Source: Larus michahellis | Taxonomy: Eukaryota > Chordata > Aves > Charadriiformes > Laridae | DNA: 64,000 bases | Direction of reading: 5' to 3' | Assembly (NCBI RefSeq): GCF_964199755.1 | Contig: NC_133901.1 | Span: forward strand, 28,608,397-28,672,396 | Shown: positions 47,201 to 59,834 of the stretch, piece by piece | Position numbering within the stretch: position 1 is the stretch's first letter | Layout: each line of letters starts with the position of its first letter | The notes under the pieces: generated by a model | Database searches by the model: none | Told to the model about the DNA's origin: nothing | What the model saw: only the letters and a program-made list of their open reading frames with translations | Program-made: the position numbers and the translations under genes

Positions 47201-49680
47201 AATAGAACCAGAAGAGAGCTGGCTTGCTTTCTCGTGCTGCTTCCAACTGTTCCTCGTATCCCCTCTCTAATTTACTTCTCATTTTCATTCCGCTTATCCC
47301 CATCAAAGGATGCTGTGGATGCTTCAGGTCTACATGAGACCAAGGAGGACTGAGAAACTTCCTGAGAGAGAAATTCATTGAGTTACTAAAGACAGAGAAA
47401 CACCTTCTGGCTCCGGCAGTTCCTAAGCAGCAAATAGTTGGATTTGTGAGAGTCATATGTCCTTGCCACGCTCTTACATGCTTTCCTTTCCTGTGGATTG
47501 CTTTTGTCACTGATGGAGACAGCACACCAGGATAGATGGACCTTTGGGCTGAGGCATTCTTGTGTTCAAAGGAGACCACTTATGTGGGGAACCTGGGTCC
47601 TCCTCTGGACAGACAAGCTCCAAAAGGGACAACAATCAGCTCATTTCACAGCAGGATACCAAGAGCCGCTGTTTGAATGACCTTACAGCCTGAACCAGGC
47701 TGTAGTCAACAATCTAAAAATTTAAAACTCTGTTTGCCACTTTCAGAGATTCTGTGGATCTCCTCTGTGTTCTGGAAACAGGGTTTCAGGAAAGGTTTGA
47801 TTCTCCCTGAGAAGGTGGATTATTAAATGCCAGTATGGACTTCATGGCACGTGTTTGAAGGCTCCCAGGTTGCCTGTGCAGTTGCAGTACAGCAGGAAAC
47901 AGCAGCACGGCCAGTGCTAATCTGTGCCTCTGTTTGCCTTTCAACAGACAAATTTCTTCAGCCTGGGTGGCTGAAATGAGACAGCTAATGCTATACTTAA
48001 TGACCTATTTAATGGCCCATTTTCCAGAAGTGATGAGAACTTACAATTATCCCTGTGCTTACTGTGAACTGTGGCCGCTTAGCAATCACGAAGTCCAGAC
48101 TAGGCATTCAGATGCTTCCTTTTAAATGGGTATAAGTGACAAGATGTAGCCTTAGATCTTTGTCCTTCCTGCAGCAAGGTCAAATGTAGATACATCAAAA
48201 TAAAATACATCCTCCTAATGACTTTCATGGGACTCTCAGTGAGAGTTGGTCTTTCATAAAAGCAGAGTAGCTCCAGCTAGTGGCTCAGCAACTGCTGTAT
48301 GCTCTGGCCCTGCTCGGCATCGTGTAGGCTGCCCAGAGACAGTCTGTCAGTCTCTGCTGAGTGCAAATTTGCACTGGATGCCTGCTGGTGCAAATCCATG
48401 ATCCCCTTGACTGGAAAGTCCTGGCCTTTCCAACCTCCTCTGGGTCGCCATAAACCTCCCTGTCCGTTACACGCGCCCTGCTCATTTCTGGGATTTCAAG
48501 GTAATAAAAGATCTTGGCTAAATGGCTCTATGTGGGACATTAGCACAACTCAAAAAGCAATTACCATTTCTGAGCAGCAAGGCCTGAGCACAGGCTTTGT
48601 TGATTTTGGCTCAGGGTTGGGTGTACTGACTTGCCTGAGGTGCTATTTATGAGCTGACTCACCATCTCAAGGTAAAGCCCTATGGACTGAAATGCCTTTC
48701 CTGTGCAGGAAAAATACGCTGGCACTCTGGAAAGGGAAGCTCTGCTGCTCATATGAAACCCCTTGTCAGCCCAGAGCAGGCCCTTTCCATCTGGAGCTCA
48801 ATCCACCTCCACGGCACCAGGTACACCTGCCGACAACCAAACCCTTTCTGCCATGTAAGCTGGACCATAGTGACCTCCACTACCCGTGTGAGCAGGACTT
48901 AGTAAGTGGCAGAGTATGGAGTGATGGAGACAGACTGACTGCAGACATTGATTTGAATCCTGGTACTCAAAAACTTCTATCAGAGCTGGTGGAAGAATAG
49001 TTTTTCAGGTCTGTGAAGGACAGAGGACTTAAAGTGTTTCACCCAACATTAAACACTTTAAATTGAAGTCTCTTTTGGTCGGCAGATATTGAAATCCACC
49101 ATTTATTTTGGAAACAATGAAACATTTCTGCTCTTAGTTTTGGGAGCCTTAATATTCACAAAGATGTTGAGAATTGGGAAGTTCAGTAGCACAGCTCTCA
49201 GGTTTGGAGAGTCAGGGCTTCATGCTGCCTAAGAACTCTCCAAAGGCATTTAAGTGCACACTGATGTGAAAGTAGCTTAATTTGGGGACAGTATCAACAG
49301 AATAAACTCCTACACATGTGATATTTAAGGTTTCTTTAGCATCTTATATTATTCTGGCTTAGGTGGGTTCTCAATATGTTGAGGACACAGCCATGCCAAG
49401 AAAAACATTCTATTGCTCTGGAGCTGTCATCTCCAGGTTTCACTCTCCCGGTGTCCTCCTCTGCTGTCTCAGCTGACTTTCCCCTGGTTAGCTTCACGCT
49501 GACTTCAAGAGGTGGCTCTTGATATGCCATGCAGGATTAACGACTTAGTGAGTGTCCAAACCACTACATACACTAGGGATTTTCATCCCAGAAGAGAAAC
49601 AAATAGGTGAGAACATGGCAGAGCTTGCTGAGGGTGAGAAGGTGGCTTCAGCTTGCTGCCTCATACATCAACACAGGGGG
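38270..49680. other. Gene-free intergenic sequence
   Basis: No gene recognised. Simple A-rich tracts lie at about 41940-41975 and 45589-45603 and a GA-rich stretch at about 44664-44683. Open frames up to 158 codons (40794-41270) lack domain features. Several long AT-rich runs could hold conserved regulatory elements, but this cannot be judged without alignment. Confidence 0.5.
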
Positions 49681-49689
49681 GGATATGGT

Positions 49690-49790
49690 ATGAAGCAACC
49701 AGGCAGCATGTTCAAGAGAGGCAAAAGGAGGTACTTTTTTCACACAATGCCCAGGTAAACTCTGGGCCTTCAGTGCAAGAGCACTACAGA
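49690..49790 (+). repeat. Old CR1/L3-type LINE 3' region fragment
   Basis: The phrase ggaggtacttttttcacaca followed by atgcccaggtaaactctgg resembles the conserved region before the 3' end of some CR1-type LINEs (compare aggaggtacttcttcacaca then cacagtcaacctgtggaactc). It is short and diverged, so subfamily and limits are uncertain. Confidence 0.4.
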
Positions 49791-49799
49791 TCCCTAGGG

Positions 49800-52700
49800 G
49801 CTACTGGGGTGCAAAGAGCAATCAGAGAAATTAAAGAAAAGACTACATGTTATCTACAAAGGTCCAGCTCTGCCTCTTGAATTATCTGAGCTGCAGGACA
49901 CAGTTGTCTGGGAATATATTCTGAGAAAAACAGCTCAATGGATTTTTCCCTTTGGCTTCTCCTGTTAGTGAGATGCATGGCTAGATGGTCACTGGGCCAC
50001 AAGGAACCTTGCCCTGACCTTATAAGATGCCCTTACACAAGCAAAACAAGAACAAGGATGCCAAAACTCCCTTCCAAAACCAGAAATACACAAGAAGCGC
50101 TGTCTATGGGTAAACTTTATGTCCCAAACCAGGTAAACCTGGGGCAACCCAGTAGCTCCCCGAGCCAAACGAAGTTCAGCAGTCAGGCTGGGACTGTCTA
50201 GCTCTGTTCCTGCAGACAGGACCCCACACCAGAACCTCATGAGCCAAAGGCAAGAGCCAGACAACCTCCCTTTGGGCTGCAGGAGTGCCTTACGGAGACC
50301 TGCTTTGCCCTCTAGCGACTATTAAGCATAAAACAGGGAATTTTGTACCATCTATTCCGCTTAATCGGGTCCTCCCTCCTACATCTGCTGGCTGGCAGAC
50401 AAGCAGCGGGGTTGTTCTGACTTTATTTGGCCTAATTGAGAATATCCCTCTCCCAAGGCAGCCTGGTCACCCCTCTGTCTGGGAGGCACGCGGGATGGAG
50501 CAAGGGAAAGAGATGCCGTTCTGAAAAGTTGAGAAGAGACACCCTAAATTGGGGAATGAATGTCCAAGTGAATTGTAAAGGAAAATCCTCCAGGGCTGAA
50601 GCTATTTCTAGTCCGCACAGGCCTTGGAACTGAAAAGAGGCTATTTGGGGGAAAAAGGAATGGATGAATAATGGAAGCAAAAATAGTCGCTCCACATTCC
50701 TTTCCAGACCCATATTGCCTACAAACCCTTTGGAAACAACTGACGATTCATCAGAACATGAGCTCATATTTTGTGATCTATGGGGCCATAGACTTTGTGA
50801 ACTATGGTCTGTGTAAGTGACTATTAAAAGAGCTTTTAGTTGGAAAAATAATGACACTGATCTTTGTTTAAAAAGCAGCAAGGGAAGAGAGGGATTAGAG
50901 TAGATTTCTAGATAGCTGCGGTGGCTGAGCTGTATGGAAAGCAAGCTCTTTAAAACCACTGTATAGAAACAAAGTCTTTTCCTTTAAACATAAAAATAAA
51001 TACTAATATTTTAGATTTTGAAAGTGCCAGTCTGTCTTTGCTTTCTTGGGTTATCTGTAGCAAAAGTCTCTCTAAATTATCAAATATAGTTAGATTCCTT
51101 AGTATCACAGAAATGCAAAGAAATCAAATTTCCATTTGGAAATTCTCATACAAATTCTTGTGGTCAGAAAACAGGGTTATGATCATGCAATGAAAAATAC
51201 CTTTTTGTGTGGTTTTATATATAAAACAGCAATTTTATTGAAGCATACTCAATCTAGAGATTTTGTTCAGTAAATATTTGTGTTTTCTCAAATTCTCAGA
51301 CAAGAACATTAAAAAAAAAAAAGACACTTTGAATACTAATGTTCTCTAAACCAAAAACCACTTGGTTTAGTGGCCTTAAATGAATTTTAATGGAAAACTT
51401 CAGCCCAGAAATAGTCATGAATTTTGTGCAAAGATTAACAGGGATATTCCAGGGAGGCTAGAAGCCATTCTCTCACACCATTCACTAGACTCAGTAAAAA
51501 TCAGTGTCTCTCTCAACTAATTCATGAATAAAAGAAGAGAGGCTTCCTAAATGACTTGCTCAGTTGTCTATTTCGAAGCATATTTTTCATTTGGGTATTA
51601 CAGCACCTACAATTGCACCTAAGAACTTAGTCTTAATTAGGATTTTCTGCAGATCTGTGTCATCCACTGGGATACTGTTAGTAGAGGAGAAATGTTTGGC
51701 TCCACTTGCTCAATCCGTTAGACCTACTGCAGAAGGATTTGGAAGAAACTGGGAAAGACTCACACAAAGTCTCTAACCGTGTTTGAAACTGCCACCTGGC
51801 TATCATCTCCGTATCCATGCTGGATACACAGAGCTTCACATCAACATCTGTTGGTTTTGGTTTTTTCTAAAGGATGCTCCTTTTCTGTGTTTTTCTACAC
51901 AGAATTCACTTCCACAGATTGTTTCCTAATGGGCTTTCCTAGCGAGGGCCCAGTTTGGGCATCACCCTGCTCTTGGCTAAGTTAGCTTTAAAAATGGGTA
52001 GATGCAGCCAGAAGTTATCTGTACGATATGAGTAAATTCTGTTTACCTGCATTCACTGTCAACTACAGTGCACGCGGGTGCCCATCCACACTTAGCTTTG
52101 CCATCCCCAAGGACTATAAAGTAATGCAGACAGTCCTTCCAAAAAATCAGATCAGCCTGAAAATGTTGATTGGCTAAAGCAATGATTTTGAGGCTTTTAA
52201 AACTTTCTTCCTGTTTTTTTTGACCCTTTGGAGACATCAGAGTGATTGTTCCCCGACCCATAACCAAGTGTTCGAGATCTTGCTTCTGATAATAACCAAG
52301 TGCTTCACAGGAAGGAAAACCACAGCAGCGGATGTTTGATAGTCTCTTGCACGTTAGTTGTTTGTTATTGCACATTAGTTTAGTACTGATCTTAGTAGCT
52401 CATAACTGATTTAAACCTAGAAAATTAGAACAAAGTCACTTGATTTTCCATGGATCATTTTCCTTAGCTCTTCTTGAGAGCTGCAAGAGGTAGAAAAGCA
52501 TCATGAAAAGACATTTGATGTTCTTTTCTGAACAGTGTCAGCTGGAGCCATCCCACAGAGCAACTCAGGAATACCAGGAAGAAATAGAAAGGGTTGATCA
52601 GAAGCAGTTCTCCTCTGAGTTTCCATATATGTATCTAAATGAGCCGGTTTCATGCCCATTTCATGTAAAGATGTTTCCTCAGTGGCAAAAACATGCGTAC

Positions 52701-52890
52701 GGCTGGGCAGTTCCAGCTCTGCAGAGCAGGCTTGGACACAGCTGAGGCAGCATGAGGCTGCTCTGGCTCCATGGTGGGAGCTCCAAGGATGCCATTCTCC
52801 TCAACCTGGGGAACTCAGATAACACACAGAACCATCTACAAGAAGGGAGGTGGAGCTACAAGGGAAAGAGCAACAGGCTCTGACAAAAGA
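49800..52890. other. Gene-free intergenic sequence
   Basis: No gene recognised. The longest frame (50432-50959, minus, 175 codons from a GTG) has no domain, no in-frame ATG at its start and no homologue I recognise. The 50.95-51.6 kb segment is strongly AT-rich, with a poly(A) run at about 51310-51322. Confidence 0.5.
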
Positions 52891-52929
52891 TACTACCAGC
52901 CCATTACTAAGTGGGGAAAAAGAGCAGAC

Positions 52930-53600
52930 AGGAGAAAAAGCACGTCAAAGCTGAAGTATTCAAAATTAATCTTGTTCTGTTTTTCACAAACGAGTAAATT
53001 CTAACCAAGCAATTAAGATGATTAATTGTATTAAGGGAATAGGTTACTCTGAAGGAGCATAGTGGAAGAATGACTTACTTAAAGAAATAACCAGACTTAA
53101 AAAAAAAAAAAACAAACAAAGAAAACAACAAAAAACCAACCACCAACCCATGTATTCAAGCTGGCAAGGGCTGCCGAAATTCCCCCTAGAGTGCTTAAAG
53201 AATTAGCTGAACTAAACCTCTGTACCATTAGTGATTGCATTCGAGGAGGCAAAGATGACAGCAGAGGTCCCAAAGGAGCAGAAAAGGGCAAGTGCAATAC
53301 TTGCCTTAAAAAGAGGGCAGAGAGGGGCTCTGGGGATTAGCCTTTCCAGGAGCCAGGACACGCGAGTGATTACTGAGTCATTAGTACCGAATGGATAATG
53401 AGATGATAAGGACCTGCCACCAGGGATTTGATGAGAGTGAGCCTGTGAAACCAATCTGAATTCCTTGAGAAGGCGAGTGACCTGATGGAGAAGGGGAAAC
53501 TGATGCGTGCAACCCTAGCTTGAGAGCAGTAAGGATTTCAATGCTTTTTCCCTCTGCCATCTCGTAAGTGAGCTGAGGAATTAGGCTTTAACCACCGCTG
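52930..53600 (+). mobile_element. Ancient CR1-type LINE, reverse-transcriptase remnant
   Basis: Decayed ORF2 of a CR1-clade LINE reads left to right in several frames. A linker-like aagtattcaaaattaatctt...ttcacaaacgag comes at about 52950-52995. A conserved PRVLKELAE (cctagagtgcttaaagaatt) lies at about 53185-53215. The FKKG...ED.GNYRP region appears as KKRAERGSGD at about 53300-53340, and gtgaaaccaatctgaattcc at about 53440-53465. A damaged motif A (KDFNAF.., compare SKAFDTV) followed by SELR ends it at about 53530-53580. Frameshifts and stops make it non-functional. An A-rich stretch at 53097-53141 interrupts it. Confidence 0.7.
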
Positions 53601-53604
53601 ACTC

Positions 53605-56600
53605 ATGGGCACTGGTACTGAGCAGCTGGGCAGGGAAGTGCTAATATTCCTGTCATTCCTCTAATACATTTTCATCCCACCAGTGTCACTATATCAAGAG
53701 TATCTTCTGCTTTCTTACCTGCGTAAGCTCATTTCTCATGTTCTCACCATAACAGATGAGGCTGGAAGTTTTTGGTACAGACCTTTAAAGATCAGCACCT
53801 GTGAGGCCACTGCAGACCATAAATGTAATCAGAAGAGTTACATGAAGGTTGAGATAGTGCTGAACAAAAGGCTGGATCTCTCTTGCACTGAATTTTGTAT
53901 CTTTTTTGTTCTTCAAACATAGACATCGATTAAAAAAATAATGGTTTTATAAAATCCCCATAGCTTTATTAGTGTTTGAGCCAAAAGCCATCTAGGCTAG
54001 ATATGCAGTCTAACGGCGAAGTACGTTGTGAGCCAGATCTGATTTCTGTGCCCAGTGTCAGCGGAGGGATAAGTCTCCTTCCCCTTCTGTAGGCTATTGC
54101 TGCTTGCTGCAACGTTGAGAGAGAGAATATAATCATAATCTTGAACTACACTCCAGCTGGGGAGACATTCTTTGCCTATCCCCACTTTTTTCAGGGAAAG
54201 GTCCCATTCCTCAGAGTGGTGCAGCATATTCTGATCCTCTCTACCAGAGCTCCCTTCGAATTGGGAGGCATTAGAAAGCAGCTTGGCAGAGCCTGCTTGA
54301 CAAGATTTGACATCTAAATTGAACGTCCAGGCCTCAAATTCCTAGGATATGATTGAAAAGCCAGTAGGATTGCCTCTTGGTAACTTGTAGGCTGTAAAAC
54401 TGGCTGTGTGCTCCTCCAGATAAGGGCTTCTTTGTGCGGCATTGTGTAACGGCTGCCACAGGGTTGATGTGGGCCAGGCCATAAATAACTTCAGCATAAA
54501 TATTTTTAGCAAATACTTTCTGCTCTCTTGAGATACGCTGGACAGCTTGAAGTGTGTGTATCTGGGTGTGAAGTAGGTGGGAGAAGCTAGAAGAGCTCCC
54601 ATCCTGAGCGCAGAGCAAATATCACAGCACTCCTGATACGCACGTTAACGCAATAGGAACTGACGCCTCCATGCAAGAGTGTCCAGAACAAGCAAGATGT
54701 CTCAAAAGAGCTGCCTCATCGGAGTGGCAAGGTGTGTAGTCCTGTGGTAGAAATGCAAATGAACCCAGTGCCCACAAGAGGTGGATGCCAGCACAAGTGC
54801 TCTGAGCAGGGCGATCCACAGCCAAGCCCCCTGCTGCCATCCTCTCCGAGGGGCCCCTGCCAGCCATCTACTGGCCTTTCTGGTGTGCGCTTAACGCAGA
54901 GGGAAGCACAAACTGCTGGTTGCATTTCCTATGAGGATAACCTGCCTTTTCGGCTGCACCTGAAGGCCACTGTCTGGCTCCATCTATAGAAAACACCACT
55001 AATCTCTGCAGATGATTGTCCACGGAAACACAGCAGAGGTTAACAGGGAAGCACAGCTGCTAGAATGCTCCAGCTACAAGGAAAAAAGTGAACCCTTCAC
55101 ACTTGTATACAAAGCCATGTATTAGAAGTCCAAACACCTCTAAAAATGCAGATCGGGACAAAATAACCTACTCGCATTTCACCCACACACACTCCACAGG
55201 CCCTTCAGAAAGGTGCGATACAGTCCCAGTGTGTTAGTCAGCCTGTACTAGCTACAGCTGATGGCACAGTGGGAAAGGTACAAACTAGTTATGGATTTCA
55301 CACGTATTTATCATTGCTGATTATCTGACTACTGGGCAGAGCAAGTCATGGACAGAATGTCAGGTTTTCCCAAGATTCTGTGTGTGTCTCTTCAAATGAA
55401 TGCACCAGCAGAGAAGGAGCAATAACTAGTCGGGGGCGGGGTGGGGTGGAGGAATCAGGAGGAAAAAAAAAAACATGCTTCAGGTTAATCCAGACTGGGA
55501 TTGCTTAGAATAGGCTGTGCATTGCAACAACTAGTCTAGGGGAACTTGATTAAAAGGGCTAACTTGACAAAAACATGAAGAGGGGTAGAGAGCACTAAAG
55601 ACCATTAAGTTCACTATTTAAAACATCCATTTGGCAAGTAACAGAACGTAAGGATACATAGAAGAGAGCAATCTTGTCTAGTCAGCTCTAGAAGTAGTGG
55701 GAATCTGGACGCACAAAACTCAAAGGAGTTCATTTTGAAAGTAGCAGGGAAGCACCAGCACGTTTGCCTTCAGTATTTCTATGGAGACAATGCAGAAGCT
55801 GTATTTCAACTGAACGAGCTAAGCTTAATAGACGCAAAGTTAATCTCTCGACTCTACAATGAAGCCTCTACGTAACCACAGGGACTTATCTAGAGTAAGG
55901 TACCCGGAAGTCCTCAGATATCCACCTCTCAGTGTTTTGTCTTAAGGGAGATAAGAAGTTATACTTTACCATTGTGAGCTGTAGGAAAAGTGATCTCTAG
56001 GGACTCCCACTTCCCCCTCGAGATTCCAAAGCAGGCATAGAGTAGCATACCTAAACAAAGCCCTGCTTCTCAGTCATTTTTGTAAGGGCTAGCTTGCCTA
56101 GCTATATTCCTCAGATACAGCTGATGTAATTAATAAGCATTGACTGATTAGTTAATGGGGTGACCCTTAAGGGAGTTGCTTGAGGCAGTAAAGGAGTTGC
56201 AGCAGGTGGAACTTGTTGCAAGGATTCTCCCTGCCACTTGCTAGAAAAGTTACTTAATTATTTGGTGCTCTCTATCTTTCAAAAATGAAGGAAAATATTA
56301 ATGTAACTACTGTCTAGTATTAATCCTGTCTGCTCAGCTTTTGCAGCCAGGCATGAGAGGTAGCAAGAACTTCTAACTATCCCTAGTAATAAGGGGAGGG
56401 AGGTTACAGCATATGGTATTTAAAAAGACAGGCCAAATGCCAACCCGAGAGGAAAGCAGTGAAAATCAAATAATGCAGTAGTTATTCCAATTGAGCCATA
56501 AAGGTGACAGCAGCTAATGGGGAATGCTGCTAAGGTGCCAGCCAGGCAGCTGTGACTTCTCAACAATAGCCCCAGAGCTTGCTTTTGGACAAGTTGCTCT

Positions 56601-59595
56601 TCTTATTCTAGTATTTCAGTAAAAGCATTGGCTAAACAGAGAATAATAAAGGTTACCTTTATTCCGTGAAGTGAGCGGACACAGATTCACTTTGTAGTGT
56701 TACAATGGAGAGCTGCTATTTGCCTACCAAATGTTGTATTTCAAAAAAAAAAACCAACCCACAAACCCACTAACTCTACCATAAATAAAAGTACAACCGA
56801 AAATGCCAGGACGAGTAAATTTTTTTAATTGGAATGATGTGACCTATTTTCTCTGCCACATCTTTCCTTGTTCCATCTCCTTTCATAACATCACCTACTA
56901 GAGACTAAATGTAAGCTACCCACCAAACTGAAACAGCCGGTGACAGGAGGTGACACCCTGCAGGCTGTTCGGATCTGGATGCTCCGGCATTACGCTAGTA
57001 ACTGGCAGACAGACGTCTGCACGCAGATTTGGAACACGCTTGCTGATGAAGTCACTGCTCAAAAGCATCTGTTGTGTTGACCTCTTTGCTGTGTGCAGGG
57101 CCAAACCGGGGAGACTTAGTGCACCTTCAGGAAGTTTACCGCCAGGCTATGTATGGCAGCTGGGATTGCACAAAATAAGAGCAGAGCCTCTTTAGAGCAG
57201 GAGGTGTCCCCTGACATCTGTGTAGCATCTGGTACACACTTCCTTACCCGTGGAGGATGGAGAGAAAGAGCATGCTAGAGACTGAATTGTCCAGATACTG
57301 TTATAGCAGGGGTGTAAGGGCAGGAGGCAAGCTGCTGTATTTCAGTGAGGAATAAGTGAGAGGAAGAAAGCAGGCAGGTAGGCTGGAGTACAGCCAGACA
57401 GTGAGTCCCAGCCACCTGCTAAATCTGTCTCCCTCCACTAGTCAGGCTGGTGTGCAGAGCAGCTGGAAATATTTGGATGCTGCTCGTGTGCATGACAGTG
57501 GTTATCAGGAAGCTTCAGATACAGACAGGCAAGAAAGATAGGTAACTAAATTAGAAATGAGGATGGGAAGGCAAATCATCTTGATCTAGTTTACGAGGTG
57601 GCGACCTTGGGTCACCCCTTGGCCTAAAATTCATGTAAGAGGAGTTGCGTGCACTTGAGCTGGACTGAGCAAAGTGTTAGGTTTGGAGTGAGCTCTGAGC
57701 ATCTTTTCCATGGTGTCTGTGCGTAGGAGCTTGGCAGGGTGAGAGGGGGCGTGTGGGAGAGGTCTGGCTCACTGATAAGAACAAAGCAAAACAGACGTGC
57801 AAGGTGTCCCCAGGGAAAAGGATAACTCAGCTTGGTTAATTTTCCAGTGTCTATTTCCATATTTCCCAAAAGAAGCAATAACAAATGCTTAAAATTAGAG
57901 CGATATGAATGGATTCTGGCTGAAACCATTGGCATTTATTAAACTGTATCCTTGAAGACCTCACGGGAAATGGGAGCCAGGCAAGAAGAAAACTAGCACC
58001 CAGCATTACTAGAGCAGCCCCGTATGGGGTCTGGTGGTTATTTGAGAAGCTGGGTGGTAGGTGTCGACATAGCCCAGGTGCTCTCACTTTTCTCCATTCA
58101 GGTCCAGCTTTGTGCCAAATGCTGAGCAAAAGTAGACCAAACTGAGCATTTACTGCTGTTTGTGTGAACCAGGACTCTGGCGGGATTGTGCTGCTAGAGG
58201 GCATGAAACCAGCTAAAATAGATGCAGATATTAGGGGACAATAGCCAGATGTTTGATTTTTATTTTTTTCATGTGTGCAAATCTGAAGGGTGTAGTGAGT
58301 GAGTTTGAAATGCTGTCCGACGCCGTCAGGACATTAAATGCGGGTAAACGAACACGTGTCAGCGAGGCTGATACTGAATGGGAGCAAACAGGCTGCTCTC
58401 TCGTGCACCACCGCAAGGGGAGGAGATGCTTTTGAGGCAGAGGTGTGAAAAAAAAAATGATAGATGTTACTCTTGCCTGCCTCCAGAAAGGAGCATGCAA
58501 TTTATACGTAAGCATGAATGGATCAGAATTTTCTTTCACTGGCAACAGCGTGCATTGAAAGAGTGCGAGCAAAGCAGAAGGCATGGATTGCTGTCTTCAG
58601 AGACATCTCCATTTGTGTTGGCAGTATATAGGAGGAAAGAGGTAGTGAGGCATTATCCACAGCCAAGTTCTTGGACCTGATACACAAACATGAGTGAGAT
58701 CTGAGGAGCTGATACGATCTGGTATGCAAACATGTTGATTTTTTCCAGCTAGCTGTAAGAATACAGTTGGAGGCTTTTCAATTGCTAGAGGGTTGGTTGA
58801 GGAGCTCATGGCATCACTGACCTAATTCTTTAATAAATCTTAGAAGACTGGGAAACTGAAAATACCGAAAACTGAGAATGCTGGGCTAATATGCAGAAAA
58901 GGGCAAGTTTGATAACCAATGCAGATCTGATGGTGTGTTTATAATGGAAGCCAATTTTCAAAGGAAAACACTGTTTTCATTTAAGTTGAAATGTTTTAAA
59001 AGGGACTAGTCTTAACAAAACATGCTGCAAGCAAAACAGAATTGAAATACCAACATGTTTTTGACACTCTCGGCATAGCACATTTTGGGATTTGTTTAAA
59101 AAACTTTTCAAAACATGCTTATGTTAAAGAAAATAGAGATTAAAATGTGAATCAAATATTTTCCATTTGCTATAGATATAGATTGCCAAGAAAATTTTCT
59201 GGAAAAATTTTATGTCATCTTGTGCTATTTGTGCTCTTTTTGATGACAGGAGAGGAGACAAAAAAAAACCCTAAACAATGGGATTTCCTGTGAACAGCAA
59301 ACTCAAATTCTTTGCAAATCTGTATGGGCCACTGCAGGCTCATTCGCAGACTAGTCAATATGGAATTGCCCACATATGGAATTTCAAGGTGTCAGTGTAA
59401 TTAATTAGTAGCGAGTGGTCATGGCTCTATGGGAGCAGATATTCCCAAATGACCTTTTTTCATCACTGGTATTTCCAGCTTAGCTGGTAACTGTGGGTAC
59501 ATAGGTGTGGTAGGGTTTTGTAAGCGCCACTCTGCGCACATTAACAGCGGGTTTCTGGTCCTTCATCCATTAACCTACAGATCTCAAAAGATGAG
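53605..59595. other. Gene-free intergenic sequence
   Basis: No gene recognised. A G-run cluster at 55432-55449 (three runs of four or five G plus a GG) could form a weak quadruplex or bind SP/KLF factors. Frames at 57851-58204 and 58231-58584 (both minus, 117 codons) lack any signature. Confidence 0.5.
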
Positions 59596-59599
59596 AACT

Positions 59600-59830
59600 T
59601 GTCATTGAGCGTGTTTCTAATGGGAGTCAGTGGCTTCATGGATGATCTGGAGATAAATAAAACATCATTTGCTAATAACCGTGGCAGATGGCACAAAGAT
59701 TGTCTGTCATCGTTATTTCCCGCTTCACCAAGCACGCAACGTGATCTGGCTTGCCTGATGAACTGGCCCCAAGCAGATACAGTGCAGCATAACAAAAAAA
59801 TTCATCTAAGATCATGCCGGTGGAGTGCCG
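59600..59830 (+). mobile_element. Ancient CR1-type LINE fragment, later reverse-transcriptase region
   Basis: The + frame reads GFMDDLEINKTSFANNRGRW then LACLMNWPQADTVQHNKK. This parallels the CR1 stretch around FINDLE...KFADDTK and the following L..W...N...FN..K segment. The catalytic F-A-D-D is damaged (F-A-N-N), so the copy is dead. It is in the same orientation as the remnant ending at 53.6 kb and would follow it in a full element, but about 6 kb separates them, so they may be one split insertion or two. Confidence 0.55.
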
Positions 59831-59834
59831 GAGG

